Shown here one piece after another: positions 1-9,342 of a stretch of DNA of 64,000 nt (position 1 is its first letter; each line of letters opens with the position of its first letter). The stretch spans positions 496,001 through 560,000 of the forward strand of contig NZ_JAPPVJ010000002.1 in NCBI RefSeq assembly GCF_026711005.1. The letters run 5' to 3'. This DNA is from Sphingobacterium sp. UT-1RO-CII-1. GTDB lineage: Bacteria > Bacteroidota > Bacteroidia > Sphingobacteriales > Sphingobacteriaceae. The translations under genes were made by a program, and so were the position numbers. Below the pieces are notes generated by a model. The model was not told the origin of the DNA, did no database searches, and saw only the letters and a list, made by a program, of their open reading frames with translations.

Positions 1-373
1 TAGCCATCGCCACAATCGTCATACTCGTAACAAACTCTTTTGGATTGATCCCTAATGCTACCATAATAGCAATAATGGCAACACTCGTGTTTAAAACCGC
101 CGTCAACCGATTAATTCCCAACACAAAATTACCCCTAACGGCACGGTTGGCGTGCCTACTTCTATAGAGTGCTATCAAAATAAAACGACCTATAGAAAAG
201 ATAATACTTAAGGTTAAAAATAAATTAATAGCATCTGTAACATGGTCTATTCTAGGATTCGCTTTATAAAAATCACTAAAATACCAGAACGAAACATACA
301 GAAACAACCATGCTACAATTTTAAAAACAAATTGCAACGAAATCTTTGAGTTAATAGCCTTATCTTCTCCCAT
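1..373 (-). CDS. MscS-family mechanosensitive ion channel, N-terminal part (runs off the left edge)
   Basis: This minus-strand frame opens with ATG at 373 and stays open to base 1, giving about 124 residues of the N-terminus. My translation shows a short cytoplasmic start (MGEDKAINSK), then at least three hydrophobic helices. The last of these contains the stretch GINPKEFVTSMTIVAMA, which resembles the helix before the pore helix in MscS-like channels of Bacteroidota. Family members release ions during hypo-osmotic shock. The pore-lining helix and the cytoplasmic vestibule lie outside the window, so the assignment rests on the N-terminal pattern only. The gene is divergent from accA. Confidence 0.6.
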   Translation of the reverse strand, partial: MGEDKAINSKISLQFVFKIVAWLFLYVSFWYFSDFYKANPRIDHVTDAINLFLTLSIIFSIGRFILIALYRSRHANRAVRGNFVLGINRLTAVLNTSVAIIAIMVALGINPKEFVTSMTIVAMA

Positions 374-617
374 GTCTAGAATTCAATAGGCTAAAATATC
401 ACTTTTGATTACATTTTACAATATGGATATTGGCATAATCATCGTTTCTTCTTAAAACGATTCCAATCTATCCATTTATCAGTAACCGACTACAGGTGTT
501 ATTACTTTCAGAGAGCTGTTTTTCAAACATTTAATAAACTTATACGTTATGATAATTTTATTATAGGCAAAAATAAATTAACTTAGCGGGCTGAAATGTG
601 CTAGATACATAATAATT

Positions 618-1571
618 ATGCAAACAACATTCGATTTTGAAAAACCCATTGCAGACTTGCAAATACAAATAGAGAAAGTTTTACAGGTTCAAGATAAGAC
701 AAAAGTAGACATGAGTGCTACCATCAATGAACTTAAAGGAAAGCTGGAAGAAACAAAACTTGACATCTACAACAATATGACCGGTTGGCAGAAAGTACAA
801 ATGTCCAGACATGCCGAGCGTCCTCAAACTTTCGACTATATTGAAATGATCTGTGATGAGTTTATTGAACTTCATGGCGATCGTACCGTACGCGATGATA
901 AAGCGATCGTTGGCGGTATCGCTTCTATTAATGGGCAGTCGGTCATGATCATAGGACATCAGAAGGGAAAAAACACAAAGGAACGTCAATACCGTAATTT
1001 TGGAATGGCTAATCCGGAAGGCTACCGTAAAGCATTACGCTTAATGAAAATGGCCGAGAAATTTGGTATTCCTGTCGTTACCCTAATTGATACAATGGGC
1101 GCTTACCCAGGTTTAGAAGCCGAAGAACGTGGCCAGGGAGAAGCTATCGCACGGAACCTCCTCGAGATGTCCGTATTAGAGGTACCTATCATATGTGTAG
1201 TTATTGGCGAAGGCGCTTCAGGAGGCGCTCTAGGTATAGGTATAGGCGATCGTGTTTATATGCTCCAAAACACCTGGTACTCGGTCATTTCTCCAGAGTC
1301 CTGCTCTTCTATTTTATACCGTAGCTGGGATCAAAAAGAAAAAGCTGCTGAATCCCTTAAACTTACGGCAGAAGATATGTTAGGCAATGGCTTAATCGAT
1401 GGTATTATAAGCGAACCACTAGGTGGTGCTCATCAAGATGCAGAACTTACTGCTCAAAACTTAAAAAACCAAATCATTTCAGATCTTAAAGTTTTAACGG
1501 CTAAAGATGCACAGTTTTTAGTAAGTGAGCGTATAGATAAATTTAGTAATATGGGTGTGGTGGTCGAATAA
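618..1571 (+). CDS. accA: Acetyl-CoA carboxylase carboxyltransferase subunit alpha
   Basis: The 317-residue product matches the usual AccA length. The alpha subunit works with AccD in the carboxyltransferase half of acetyl-CoA carboxylase, moving carboxyl from biotin on AccB to acetyl-CoA to make malonyl-CoA, the first committed step of fatty acid synthesis. Visible family signatures are the helical N-terminus (residues 1-60), the segment RPQTFDYI followed by FIELHGDR, the crotonase-like core with [11 protein letters not shown] and [12 protein letters not shown], and the glycine-rich oxyanion region [12 protein letters not shown]. The start at 618 gives a normal N-terminus. The gene stands alone and a strong hairpin terminator follows at 1601. 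Confidence 0.97.
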   Translation: MQTTFDFEKPIADLQIQIEKVLQVQDKTKVDMSATINELKGKLEETKLDIYNNMTGWQKVQMSRHAERPQTFDYIEMICDEFIELHGDRTVRDDKAIVGGIASINGQSVMIIGHQKGKNTKERQYRNFGMANPEGYRKALRLMKMAEKFGIPVVTLIDTMGAYPGLEAEERGQGEAIARNLLEMSVLEVPIICVVIGEGASGGALGIGIGDRVYMLQNTWYSVISPESCSSILYRSWDQKEKAAESLKLTAEDMLGNGLIDGIISEPLGGAHQDAELTAQNLKNQIISDLKVLTAKDAQFLVSERIDKFSNMGVVVE

Positions 1572-1600
1572 AACCAACACATTTCTATTCCTTTCAACAT

Positions 1601-1630
1601 AAAAAAGCCATTCCTAAATGGCTTTTTTAT
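1601..1630 (+). terminator. Rho-independent terminator of accA
   Basis: An 11-bp perfect inverted repeat pairs 1601-1611 (AAAAAAGCCAT) with 1618-1628 (ATGGCTTTTTT) around a 6-nt loop. It ends in a T run and lies 30 nt after the accA stop. Confidence 0.85.
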
Positions 1631-1675
1631 GTTAAGTCCACTAGCGAAGTCCTCCATTAACGCTTCCACACCCAC

Positions 1676-2788
1676 ATGAATAATTATAAAAAACTAATGT
1701 ATATCTTTCTTCTACTCATCGTCCTTGTTATAGCGATAATTATCCTCTTTCCTATGCAAACAAAATTCGGGAAAGCTCCTAAAGGAAAGAGACTAGAGCT
1801 CATGGCTACAAAACCTAATTTTAAGAACGGTGTCTTTGAGAACCTCGTACACACACCTTCCTTGGCTGAAGATGCTACAATACTGACGGTGCTAAAAACA
1901 TTTTTGAATAAACACACCCATTCAACACCTAATCACAGGTTAAAAGTTATACAAACAGACCTAAAGCACTTAGCTATCGACCAAGATATACTTATCTGGT
2001 TTGGCCATTCCTCCTATTACATGCAAATTGATGGCAAACGCATTCTTGTTGACCCTGTTTTCAGCAACAACGCTTCACCTATACCGAACTCCATAAAAGC
2101 ATTTTCAGGCACAAACAATTACACTGTCGAAGATTTCCCCAAAATAGACTACCTGCTTATTACGCACGATCATTGGGATCACTTAGACTACCCTACCGTC
2201 ATCAAACTGAAAGACAAGGTTGATCAAGTTATAACCGGTTTAGGCGTAGGTTCACATTTTGAAGCCTGGGGTTACAGCACCAATCAAATCATAGAGCTCT
2301 ATTGGCATGAATACATAGATCTAGGTCCGATTCGTCTTACTGCAGCTCCAACACGTCATTTTTCAGGTCGTTCCTTACAGAGAAACAACACCCTATGGGT
2401 TTCATTTATCCTCCAATCCGCTACGTTAAACCTCTACTTAGGGGGTGATTCGGGCTATGGCCCTCATTTTAAAGAAATAGGCCATAAATTCGGCCCTTTC
2501 AACCTTGCCATACTAGATAACGGACAATATAATAAAGCATGGAAATACATACACATGACCCCGGAAGAAGTTATAAAAGCTGCGACAGATCTCGGTGCCC
2601 AGTGTACTTTACCTGTGCACTCTGCCAAGTTTAAATTATCAGACCATGCTTGGGATGAGCCACTTAATGAAGTTTCCAGAATAGCACAAAAGGAACATAA
2701 AAAAATAATCACACCCCGCATAGGCGAGATTGTTTATTTAGACAGTACCGAACAGCATTTTCAAAAATGGTGGCTTAGCTCAAATTAA
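1676..2788 (+). CDS. Membrane-anchored MBL-fold metallohydrolase (NAPE-PLD/UlaG-like)
   Basis: The 370-residue protein starts with a hydrophobic anchor (residues about 7-26) and continues as a metallo-beta-lactamase fold. The metal-binding signature THDHWDH is at residues 163-169. Further likely ligands are the RHFSGR histidine (about 228), the aspartate in GGDSGYG (about 258) and a histidine in LPVHSAKF. The entry WFGHSSYYMQIDGKRILVDP is typical of the NAPE-PLD-like branch (N-acylphosphatidylethanolamine phospholipase D and UlaG relatives). The substrate in bacteria is generally unknown, and a phosphodiester or lactone is only a family-based guess. The stop codon overlaps the convergent deacetylase gene by 4 nt. 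Confidence 0.85.
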   Translation: MNNYKKLMYIFLLLIVLVIAIIILFPMQTKFGKAPKGKRLELMATKPNFKNGVFENLVHTPSLAEDATILTVLKTFLNKHTHSTPNHRLKVIQTDLKHLAIDQDILIWFGHSSYYMQIDGKRILVDPVFSNNASPIPNSIKAFSGTNNYTVEDFPKIDYLLITHDHWDHLDYPTVIKLKDKVDQVITGLGVGSHFEAWGYSTNQIIELYWHEYIDLGPIRLTAAPTRHFSGRSLQRNNTLWVSFILQSATLNLYLGGDSGYGPHFKEIGHKFGPFNLAILDNGQYNKAWKYIHMTPEEVIKAATDLGAQCTLPVHSAKFKLSDHAWDEPLNEVSRIAQKEHKKIITPRIGEIVYLDSTEQHFQKWWLSSN

Positions 2789-3777
2789 TAACGGAACGGA
2801 TAACTACGCATAAACTCAAACTTATAGTCCGTATTTACCTGTATAGAATCAATCAACGCCGACAAGAGCTGTTGGCCTTTCTTATTTTGGAACATATCAT
2901 CATGCATCAATAGCACCACGTTATTAGGCTCCATGGAGTTCTTATTATCCATAAAGCGGCGAATACTCTTATAAATATCGTTAACGGACTGTAAAGGCTT
3001 TCCTGTCAGACCGTGTATTTTCCACTCCACATCCCAGCCATAAACTTTATAACCGTTCGTAAACAACATATCAGCTGTGCTGGCCCCACTTTGCAGATCC
3101 AGTTTCCGAACATCTTCATACACCCAAATATTTCTGCCAGGAAGTCGTGCAATCTTATGCTTTAAGGTCAAGTCCTCTTCATTTTTCACAAAATCATCAT
3201 ACGCACCTACAGGGTTGCTATAAAAAGCTGAAAACTTATTGTTAGCATGTGTATAACTATGGTTATAGCAATCAACCAATGGATTGTTATAATATCTTTC
3301 AAAATCTCTTTTTAGACCTTTAGACATATTTGCATGTCTACCGACCAAAAAAGCATTAATTTTTATCTTCTTGGCAGTCGCTATAGAATCTATGGCAGCG
3401 CTACCTAATAATGGTCCGTCATCAAATGTAAAATATACATGCTTTGGTTTCTCATCCAGAGCCAAACGTGCAGAATCACGAACACGGCGCTGCTCTGCCT
3501 TGGTCAATTTTAAAAGCGAATCTCTGCTTATCGGATTTAAACTATCTGCTTCTATACTAATCTTAGTACGCAAACGTTTAGTTATAGAGCCATCCAATGT
3601 ATCCGCTATCGGCATTAAAGGTATGCTATCTACTCTCGCAGTGTCCTGTATAGTACTTGCAGCCTTAGCCTTACTATTCATACCTCCATTACAATTTAGA
3701 AATACCACAGTTACACTTGTTATACAACCCAAAAAAATCAGGTCTCTCGTCCTTTTAAGCATGTTATCCTTATTCAA
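2785..3777 (-). CDS. Polysaccharide deacetylase family protein (CE4-like), exported
   Basis: The 330-residue protein has an N-terminal hydrophobic export segment (about residues 11-29) ending at FLNC, an imperfect lipobox. A variable linker runs to about residue 110 and a NodB-type domain follows. The CE4 motifs are visible: TFDDGP (117-122; the aspartates are the base and a metal ligand), NHSYTHAN (172-179; metal-binding histidines), RLPGRN (211-216) and LLMHDDMF near 289-296. Such enzymes remove N- or O-acetyl groups from peptidoglycan, chitin-like or capsular polysaccharide. An alternative start is the methionine at residue 6. It is convergent and slightly overlapping with the upstream metallohydrolase gene. 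Confidence 0.85.
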   Translation of the reverse strand: MNKDNMLKRTRDLIFLGCITSVTVVFLNCNGGMNSKAKAASTIQDTARVDSIPLMPIADTLDGSITKRLRTKISIEADSLNPISRDSLLKLTKAEQRRVRDSARLALDEKPKHVYFTFDDGPLLGSAAIDSIATAKKIKINAFLVGRHANMSKGLKRDFERYYNNPLVDCYNHSYTHANNKFSAFYSNPVGAYDDFVKNEEDLTLKHKIARLPGRNIWVYEDVRKLDLQSGASTADMLFTNGYKVYGWDVEWKIHGLTGKPLQSVNDIYKSIRRFMDNKNSMEPNNVVLLMHDDMFQNKKGQQLLSALIDSIQVNTDYKFEFMRSYPFRY

Positions 3778-3910
3778 TTAGCGCTATTATTGATGCAAAA
3801 TTATAAGAATAACTGACTAATTACAAAAAAATATAAGCAAGAAAAGAGCAAGTAAACAAAAAGCTACAAAAGTTTTTTATATCTACTTCAAGCCGAGAGA
3901 CCTAATCTAT

Positions 3911-4342
3911 TTAATCGTACTTTCTATGTTTATGCTTTTTATGTCCATTCTTGCCATGATAATCTCTCTTACCATGTCCATTGTAATGCTTATTATGCTT
4001 CCCATGCCCTTTGTGATAGCTATTCCCATGTCTGTGCTCTCGCCACGGCTCGCTCCTATTAATCACTACCTTAGGCGTACTATACAGGTCTAGGTGCCTA
4101 TAATGCTTAGGTAGTTTCTTATGACGCACCCACTTTCTATTGTGGTAATAAATAAAACGCTTACCTCCTACATCATAGTAACTATTAATTTCTGGGAAAT
4201 AATAATATTGCACATAAGAGTGCCCGGCAAGCCCCCACCTCGGTTGCAATGCTACATTCACATTCACACTCACCTGCGACTTAACCATTGAAGTCCCCCC
4301 TACAGTACAAAGCAAAGCACAAATAAAAATCACTTTTCGCAT
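3911..4342 (-). CDS. Exported protein with a histidine-rich tail, unknown function
   Basis: I chose the ATG at 4342 because a good Shine-Dalgarno sequence (GGAGG) sits just upstream of it; an in-frame ATG at 4354 overlaps that site and is less likely. The product is about 143 residues: a signal peptide (residues 1-22, ending near VKSQ), a core with aromatic stretches (YVQYYYFPEINSYYD), and a C-terminal tail of some 45 residues crowded with His, Gly and Lys. Small exported proteins with the YYYFP..YYD pattern are common in Bacteroidota and uncharacterised. The histidine tail suggests binding of metal ions, which is an inference only. Confidence 0.7.
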   Translation of the reverse strand: MRKVIFICALLCTVGGTSMVKSQVSVNVNVALQPRWGLAGHSYVQYYYFPEINSYYDVGGKRFIYYHNRKWVRHKKLPKHYRHLDLYSTPKVVINRSEPWREHRHGNSYHKGHGKHNKHYNGHGKRDYHGKNGHKKHKHRKYD

Positions 4343-4595
4343 AACAACCTCCATTTTAAAGTATAAATAAAACCTTTATGCCACCTTTTAAATCCTCAAT
4401 AGAACAAAAAGTATTGAAGCCCTCTCTAGGTCGACATTATTAGAAAAACAAGATACAGCACCTTCGGCTATAGCTTCTACTTATTAGGACTTACGATTTC
4501 CCGTATAGATTAAATCGGAAATCGTTAAAAAGTGTGAATTCACATCAGGTTAAAATTGCACAAAAATCAACAATTATATATATCAGTATTTTAAC

Positions 4596-4603
4596 TATCT
4601 TTG
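4596..4603 (+). promoter_or_regulatory. Candidate -7 box of the ychF promoter
   Basis: TATCTTTG matches the Bacteroidota -7 consensus TAnnTTTG exactly and lies 25 nt before the ychF start codon. No convincing -33 TTTG is present at the expected distance. Confidence 0.5.
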
Positions 4604-4628
4604 TGCAATTTTTAAAATTTGCAATTTC

Positions 4629-5729
4629 ATGGCTTTACAATGTGGTATAGTTGGCTTGCCCAACGTTGGTAAATCAACATTATTTAACTGTCTGTCCAAT
4701 GCGAAAGCACAGGCAGCAAACTTCCCTTTTTGTACAATCGAACCGAATATTGGTGTCATTACCGTGCCGGACGAGCGTCTAAATAAATTAGCGGAGCTTG
4801 TAAAGCCACAGCGTATTCTTCCCAATACCATTGAAATCGTCGACATTGCCGGTTTGGTAAAAGGCGCTTCAAAAGGAGAAGGCCTTGGCAATCAATTCTT
4901 AGGCAACATTCGCACCACCAATGCTATCATACATGTTTTACGCTGTTTTGATGACGGCAACGTTATACATGTTGACGGTTCAGTAGATCCCATCCGCGAT
5001 AAGGAAATTATCGATACAGAGCTACAATTAAAAGACTTGGATACGGTCGTAAAGCGTATACAAAAGGTCGAGAAAATGGCTAAAACAGGCGGGGATAAAG
5101 ATGCTAAAAGAACTTTTGATGTTCTTTCCGTCATAAAAACACACCTTGAAGCTGGTAAATCGGCTCGTACTGCTCCTGTAGAAGCTGAAGATTTTGAATT
5201 CATCGAAGACCTGGCTTTATTAACCATCAAACCGGTACTCTATGTTTGTAACGTAGATGAAGGTTCGGTCATCAATGGCAACGCTTATGTTGATCAAGTA
5301 AAAGAAGCCGTTAAAGATGAAAATGCAGAAGTATTAGTTATCTCTGCACAAATCGAATCAGAAATAGCACAATTAGAGTCTTACGAAGAGAGAAAAATGT
5401 TCCTTGAAGATCTAGGGCTGGAAGAATCCGGCGTAAACAAACTCATTCGAGCTGCTTATTCGCTATTAGATCTTGCCACTTATTTCACCGCTGGTGTTCA
5501 AGAAGTACGTGCTTGGACCATCGAAAAAGGATATACTGCTCCACAAGCAGCTGGTGTTATTCACACCGATTTTGAAAAAGGTTTCATTCGTGCCGAGGTT
5601 ATTAAATACAATGACTTTATCCAATACGGTTCCGAAGCGGCTGTAAAGGAAGCTGGAAAACTAAGCGTAGAAGGAAAGACTTATATCGTTGAAGATGGGG
5701 ATATTATGCACTTCCGTTTCAACGTTTAA
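4629..5729 (+). CDS. ychF: Ribosome-associated GTPase-fold ATPase YchF (OLA1 family)
   Basis: The 366-residue product has the normal YchF length and order: G1/P-loop [12 protein letters not shown] (about 8-19), switch region PFCTIEPN, G3 [20 protein letters not shown], a coiled-coil insert (about 130-200), the divergent G4 region with VCNVDE, and a C-terminal TGS domain ([24 protein letters not shown] onward). YchF/OLA1 proteins prefer ATP, bind ribosomes and take part in stress and redox responses. The gene is monocistronic, with a -7-like promoter element upstream and a strong terminator downstream. Confidence 0.95.
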   Translation: MALQCGIVGLPNVGKSTLFNCLSNAKAQAANFPFCTIEPNIGVITVPDERLNKLAELVKPQRILPNTIEIVDIAGLVKGASKGEGLGNQFLGNIRTTNAIIHVLRCFDDGNVIHVDGSVDPIRDKEIIDTELQLKDLDTVVKRIQKVEKMAKTGGDKDAKRTFDVLSVIKTHLEAGKSARTAPVEAEDFEFIEDLALLTIKPVLYVCNVDEGSVINGNAYVDQVKEAVKDENAEVLVISAQIESEIAQLESYEERKMFLEDLGLEESGVNKLIRAAYSLLDLATYFTAGVQEVRAWTIEKGYTAPQAAGVIHTDFEKGFIRAEVIKYNDFIQYGSEAAVKEAGKLSVEGKTYIVEDGDIMHFRFNV

Positions 5730-5750
5730 ATCAATTATTTAAAATATATT

Positions 5751-5787
5751 AAAAAGTATCAATTTTCCTAAAGTTGATACTTTTTTT
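5751..5787 (+). terminator. Rho-independent terminator of ychF
   Basis: A 12-bp inverted repeat pairs AAAAAGTATCAA (5751-5762) with TTGATACTTTTT (5774-5785), with an 11-nt loop and a T run, 21 nt after the stop codon. Confidence 0.85.
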
Positions 5788-5847
5788 ATTTTCCGCAAAC
5801 AGTGTCCCTTATGGCACTATTCGCCTGCTTATCTAATTAAACTTTAG

Positions 5848-5855
5848 TATTTTTG
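5848..5855 (+). promoter_or_regulatory. Candidate -7 box of the DUF72 gene promoter
   Basis: TATTTTTG matches TAnnTTTG and lies 33 nt before the ATG at 5889. No clear -33 element is visible. Confidence 0.4.
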
Positions 5856-5888
5856 GAAACAGTAGAACGTTTGTAAAAATATAAGCTC

Positions 5889-6773
5889 ATGAAATTCGGA
5901 CAAGTAGACAACCCTGAAGGAATAGATTTTAGCCTTCCCCGTACAGCTCAAGAAACCATAGATCTTTTAAATGAACATAAAAACAGCAATCCTTTAGAAG
6001 TTTATGTAGGTTGTGCCAAATGGAACCGAGCTGATTTAAAAGGCTTCTATCCACGCGGTACAAAGGACGAATTATCCTATTATTCCAGACAGTTTAACTC
6101 TATTGAACTGAATGCAACCTTTTACAACTCCCCTTCCAAAGAACAGATCATTACTTGGAAAGACAAAACCCCAGCTAATTTTAAATTTTTCCCAAAGCTT
6201 CCCCAATCTATCAGTCATTACAGTCGTTTACTAAACTGTGATGAAAAAGTAGCTACTTTTGTAGATTCAACGGTTCTATTTGAAGATAAGTTAGGCATGG
6301 CCTTTCTACAAATGCATGACAACTACAAACCTAAAGACTTCGACCGTTTAGCTACTTTTTTAGAGAACTTTCCTAAAGGCTATCCTTTAGCTTTAGAAGT
6401 TAGAAATAAAGAGTGGTTCAGTAATCCTGAGATTGCTCGTGCACTTTATAAAACTATGCATCAAAATTTCATCACCAACATATTGGTGGATACTGCGGGT
6501 CGCCGTGATATGCTACACATGCACCTCACTACCCCTGTTGCTTTTATTCGTTATGTTGGTGCCAACCACCCGACAGATTATGACCGTCTGCTAGACTGGG
6601 TTAAAACCATCAAAATATGGAAAGAAGCCGGATTACAAAAACTATACTTTTTTATACATCAAAATATTGAATTGGAATCTCCACTCTTAGCTACACACTT
6701 TATTAAAGAACTAAATAAAGAAATCGGAACCGATCTCCAACTTCCCAAGAGCGGCAATCCTACTCTATTCTAG
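5889..6773 (+). CDS. DUF72 (YecE-like) domain protein
   Basis: The 294-residue protein shows the DUF72 TIM-barrel pattern: VYVGCAKWNRADLKGFYP near residues 38-55, FNSIELNATFYNSPS, FKFFPKLPQSISH, a central LALEVRNKEWF and a late FIRYVGAN. The family occurs in most bacteria, and no reaction is firmly established for it. The C-terminus YFFIHQNIE replaces the commoner YFFNNH.., a modest variation. The gene has its own -7-like element, so it is probably transcribed alone. Its stop overlaps the convergent TPR gene by 4 nt. Confidence 0.88.
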   Translation: MKFGQVDNPEGIDFSLPRTAQETIDLLNEHKNSNPLEVYVGCAKWNRADLKGFYPRGTKDELSYYSRQFNSIELNATFYNSPSKEQIITWKDKTPANFKFFPKLPQSISHYSRLLNCDEKVATFVDSTVLFEDKLGMAFLQMHDNYKPKDFDRLATFLENFPKGYPLALEVRNKEWFSNPEIARALYKTMHQNFITNILVDTAGRRDMLHMHLTTPVAFIRYVGANHPTDYDRLLDWVKTIKIWKEAGLQKLYFFIHQNIELESPLLATHFIKELNKEIGTDLQLPKSGNPTLF

Positions 6774-7747
6774 TCTTCATCCATTTCTTCGCCTAGTTTA
6801 CGGTCCTGCGCGGCCCCTACGAGGTCGCCCAACTGCTCTTTAACATCGGCTCTATACATATATAGGTCCGAATAATAAGGATTTAGGCCTATCGCTTTAT
6901 CATAATCTTTCAAAGCAGCTTGCCACAGTTCCAATTTCTCCAACAGATCCGCTCTTAGGCTATATACATAAAAATCTTCGGGGAGCAAGTCTACAAGCTT
7001 ATCATAATCCTTACGTGCTTCCTCATACTTTTCTTGGCCTAGCAGAAAATCAGCCCGCTCTTCGTACACAACACTCTCCATAGGAGCCAAGTGCACCGCC
7101 TGGTCAAAGTCTGCTGCAGCCTCCTCATTGCAGCGAATTGCGGCATACAATTTAGCCCTTGAGAGTAGTGCTTTGTAAGAAGCCTCCTCAATGGATAAAG
7201 CTTTATTAAAATCATCTAAGGCCTCCCTATATTTTAACATCCGCATATACACAGCCCCTCTAAATATATAGATATCTGTATGATTTGGATAAACCTCTAA
7301 ACCTTTACTATAAGTTACTACTGCTCCGGCATAATTAAAATTCTGCACTTGCTCCAATCCCATTTCCACTACATCAGTCTCTTTAGTAAAAGTTTTTTTA
7401 CTTCCTAGTTCAGCGGTTCCATTCTCTACCCACTCTAAAAAAATATGGTAATTAAAATCTAGTTTTTTAGCTACTTGATAATCATAAAAGGCTCCTTCGC
7501 CATCCTCGAGCAATTCATTGATTAATGACCTGCATGCATAAAAAAAGGGTTGTTCCGGATATGTCTCTATAGCTTGCGTATATATATCCCTAGCCTTTTT
7601 GTAGTCCTGCAAATGATAAGCTTCATGCGCTAGCTCAGCCATCTTCATAGCCTCACTTTCATGTACATCCTCAAAACAAACAGCTTCAGGAATAGGGAAT
7701 AGCTGCGAACTAACCAATTGAAAATATAGATTTTTTAAAAAATTCAT
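6770..7747 (-). CDS. Tetratricopeptide repeat protein
   Basis: The 325-residue product consists almost entirely of TPR units (A/G at position 8, Y at 11, A at 20, P at 32). At least six run from about residue 37 to 315, for example YKKARDIYTQAIETYPEQP, YREALDDFNKALSIEE and WQAALKDYDKAIGLNPY. There is no clear signal peptide and only a slightly hydrophobic N-terminus, so it is probably cytoplasmic. TPR proteins act as scaffolds; the partner cannot be told from sequence. It is read toward the DUF72 gene and lies 24 nt after the NlpC/P60 gene, so the two may be cotranscribed. Confidence 0.85.
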   Translation of the reverse strand: MNFLKNLYFQLVSSQLFPIPEAVCFEDVHESEAMKMAELAHEAYHLQDYKKARDIYTQAIETYPEQPFFYACRSLINELLEDGEGAFYDYQVAKKLDFNYHIFLEWVENGTAELGSKKTFTKETDVVEMGLEQVQNFNYAGAVVTYSKGLEVYPNHTDIYIFRGAVYMRMLKYREALDDFNKALSIEEASYKALLSRAKLYAAIRCNEEAAADFDQAVHLAPMESVVYEERADFLLGQEKYEEARKDYDKLVDLLPEDFYVYSLRADLLEKLELWQAALKDYDKAIGLNPYYSDLYMYRADVKEQLGDLVGAAQDRKLGEEMDED

Positions 7748-7771
7748 TGTAAAAAAGTAATCTGTAAGGCC

Positions 7772-8542
7772 TTAAAAATAACGCTTTACTATCCTAAAAT
7801 TATGCGTATACTTGTTTTGCTCCGCATTAAAAATCCCCTGTGCATCCATACGATCCAGTCGTACAGATACAGAAGCATGAAAAATCGTCTGTTGATCCAC
7901 CATCATGCCCACATGGATAATACGTCCTTCCGCATTATCAAAAAAAGCAAGATCCCCTGGTTTAATCTCTGCGATAAAATCAACGTTTTCTCCCTGCAGA
8001 ACCTGCTGATAAGCATCACGAGGTAAATCAACACCAAAATGTCGATACATTGCCTGCGACAAGCCCGAGCAGTCGATACCAGCAGCAGAACGGCCTCCCC
8101 ACAAATATGGGCGATCTTTATAATAGGTCATTAATTTAGGCAGCTCTGTAGCAAAATCCGATAATCCCGGCTTTCGCAACGGCGAGCTCACAGTATACGC
8201 TTCATCACCCTCGATAAGAACTACACTACGGCCACTCAGGCGCGTTCCGGGCACAAGATCGATACTTACCCCCTCTCTTTTCGCCACTGCGCCCAATAAG
8301 TCTACAACAAAGCCCTCTTCATTCTTTATGCTTGCCCCCCTATCAATCACAAATTGTCCAGATTGCACCCAGCCTTCATAATCAGGAGATAACAAACGTA
8401 CATACGTCCAATCCGACTCGGTTTTAAGTATTTCAAAGCGCTCTGCAAATAATATTTGACTAACGAGCTCACTCCGGTGTGAAGGCTCTGCCCGCAGCGG
8501 AATTATCGATAAATTACAAACGCCTATTAGCATTTTATCCAT
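7772..8542 (-). CDS. SH3-containing C40 peptidase (NlpC/P60 family)
   Basis: The frame is open from 8590, but I take the ATG at 8542 (MDKMLIGVCNLSIIPLRAEP) because family members begin with this first SH3 strand. The product is about 256 residues. SH3-like domains occupy roughly residues 5-120 (LSIIPLRAEPSHRSELVSQ, WVQSGQFV). The papain-like NlpC/P60 domain follows, with the nucleophile cysteine in GIDCSGLSQ, the catalytic histidine in IHVGMMVD and the third polar residue in the following HASVSVRLD segment. Such enzymes cleave the D-Glu-meso-DAP bond of peptidoglycan peptides, often recycled ones. No signal peptide is apparent, which suggests cytoplasmic muropeptide recycling. Confidence 0.88.
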   Translation of the reverse strand: MDKMLIGVCNLSIIPLRAEPSHRSELVSQILFAERFEILKTESDWTYVRLLSPDYEGWVQSGQFVIDRGASIKNEEGFVVDLLGAVAKREGVSIDLVPGTRLSGRSVVLIEGDEAYTVSSPLRKPGLSDFATELPKLMTYYKDRPYLWGGRSAAGIDCSGLSQAMYRHFGVDLPRDAYQQVLQGENVDFIAEIKPGDLAFFDNAEGRIIHVGMMVDQQTIFHASVSVRLDRMDAQGIFNAEQNKYTHNFRIVKRYF

Positions 8543-8847
8543 ATGTATTTTATTATTCGTCTCCTTACTTTCTCTAACGTATCTATCCAATACCCCGTTT
8601 TTACTTCCCGCACTCCCCCAGATAGCTTTGTTTTTTTAACAATCCTATAATCTATACCCATAGCGTGCAGCATGCTCCTACACCCACTATACTATGCATA
8701 ATGTTTCATTGTTTTTACAATTGAAACTTCGCAATCGTTCCTTTTTTCACATACTACAATCGCAGATATTTCTTATATTTATAAAACAAAGTGCATAGCA
8801 CTATGTTTCTTTACATACGAATATAACTTATTTTAATAAACCACAGC
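8543..8847. other. Divergent intergenic region between NlpC/P60 and Usp genes
   Basis: About 300 bp separate two divergent genes and must hold both promoters. I see no exact TAnnTTTG element; the nearest for the Usp gene is TATGTTTC around 8802. An 8-bp palindrome AGCATGCT lies near 8668. No gene or RNA was recognised. Confidence 0.4.
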
Positions 8848-9315
8848 ATGAGCAATAATAGATTTAACCGGATTTTAGTCGCCATTGACGACAGCCCTTG
8901 TTCAGAAAAAGCAGTAGGTTATGCAACCGATCTAGTGCGCGAATTTCAATCATCCATAGCCCTTGTAACTGTAGTACCTCCTACATCACCGGCTAATTAT
9001 GGTGCCGACCCTCTGCTTGGTCAACAGCCTATTGTCGTTGCAGAAGTTTCCGAAATTCAGTCAGCTGCAGCACAAAAATATCTAGAAGATGTAGCAAAAC
9101 AATTTGAAGGTGCACACGAAATATTTCTATTTAATAAAGTAGGCAACATCCGTGAAGAGATTTTAGAAACCGCACAGGAGTGGACTGCCGACCTCATCAT
9201 CATGGGATCAAACGGACGTACAGGTTTTGATCACTTTATATCCGGCAGTGTCTCTGAATCGGTCATTCGCAAAGCAAGTTGTCCAGTATTGGTTATTCCG
9301 GGCAAATGTGACTAA
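8848..9315 (+). CDS. Universal stress protein (UspA family)
   Basis: The 155-residue single-domain Usp starts with the beta-strand RILVAIDDSPCSEKAVGYA and ends with the nucleotide-binding loop GSNGRTGFDHFISGSVSES followed by SCPVLVIP. The G-2x-G-9x-G(S/T) pattern marks the ATP-binding UspA subgroup. These proteins dimerise in the cytoplasm and support survival in growth arrest and stress. The gene is flanked by a divergent peptidase gene and a convergent methyltransferase gene, so it is probably transcribed alone. Confidence 0.93.
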   Translation: MSNNRFNRILVAIDDSPCSEKAVGYATDLVREFQSSIALVTVVPPTSPANYGADPLLGQQPIVVAEVSEIQSAAAQKYLEDVAKQFEGAHEIFLFNKVGNIREEILETAQEWTADLIIMGSNGRTGFDHFISGSVSESVIRKASCPVLVIPGKCD

Positions 9316-9342
9316 ACAGGCCAATCAAAGCTTTCTGCCTTC

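Noticed and set aside
3371-3781. Open frame of 136 codons on the plus strand opposite the deacetylase gene
   Set aside because: It is the antisense shadow of a gene with clear CE4 motifs and its translation has no domain-like pattern.
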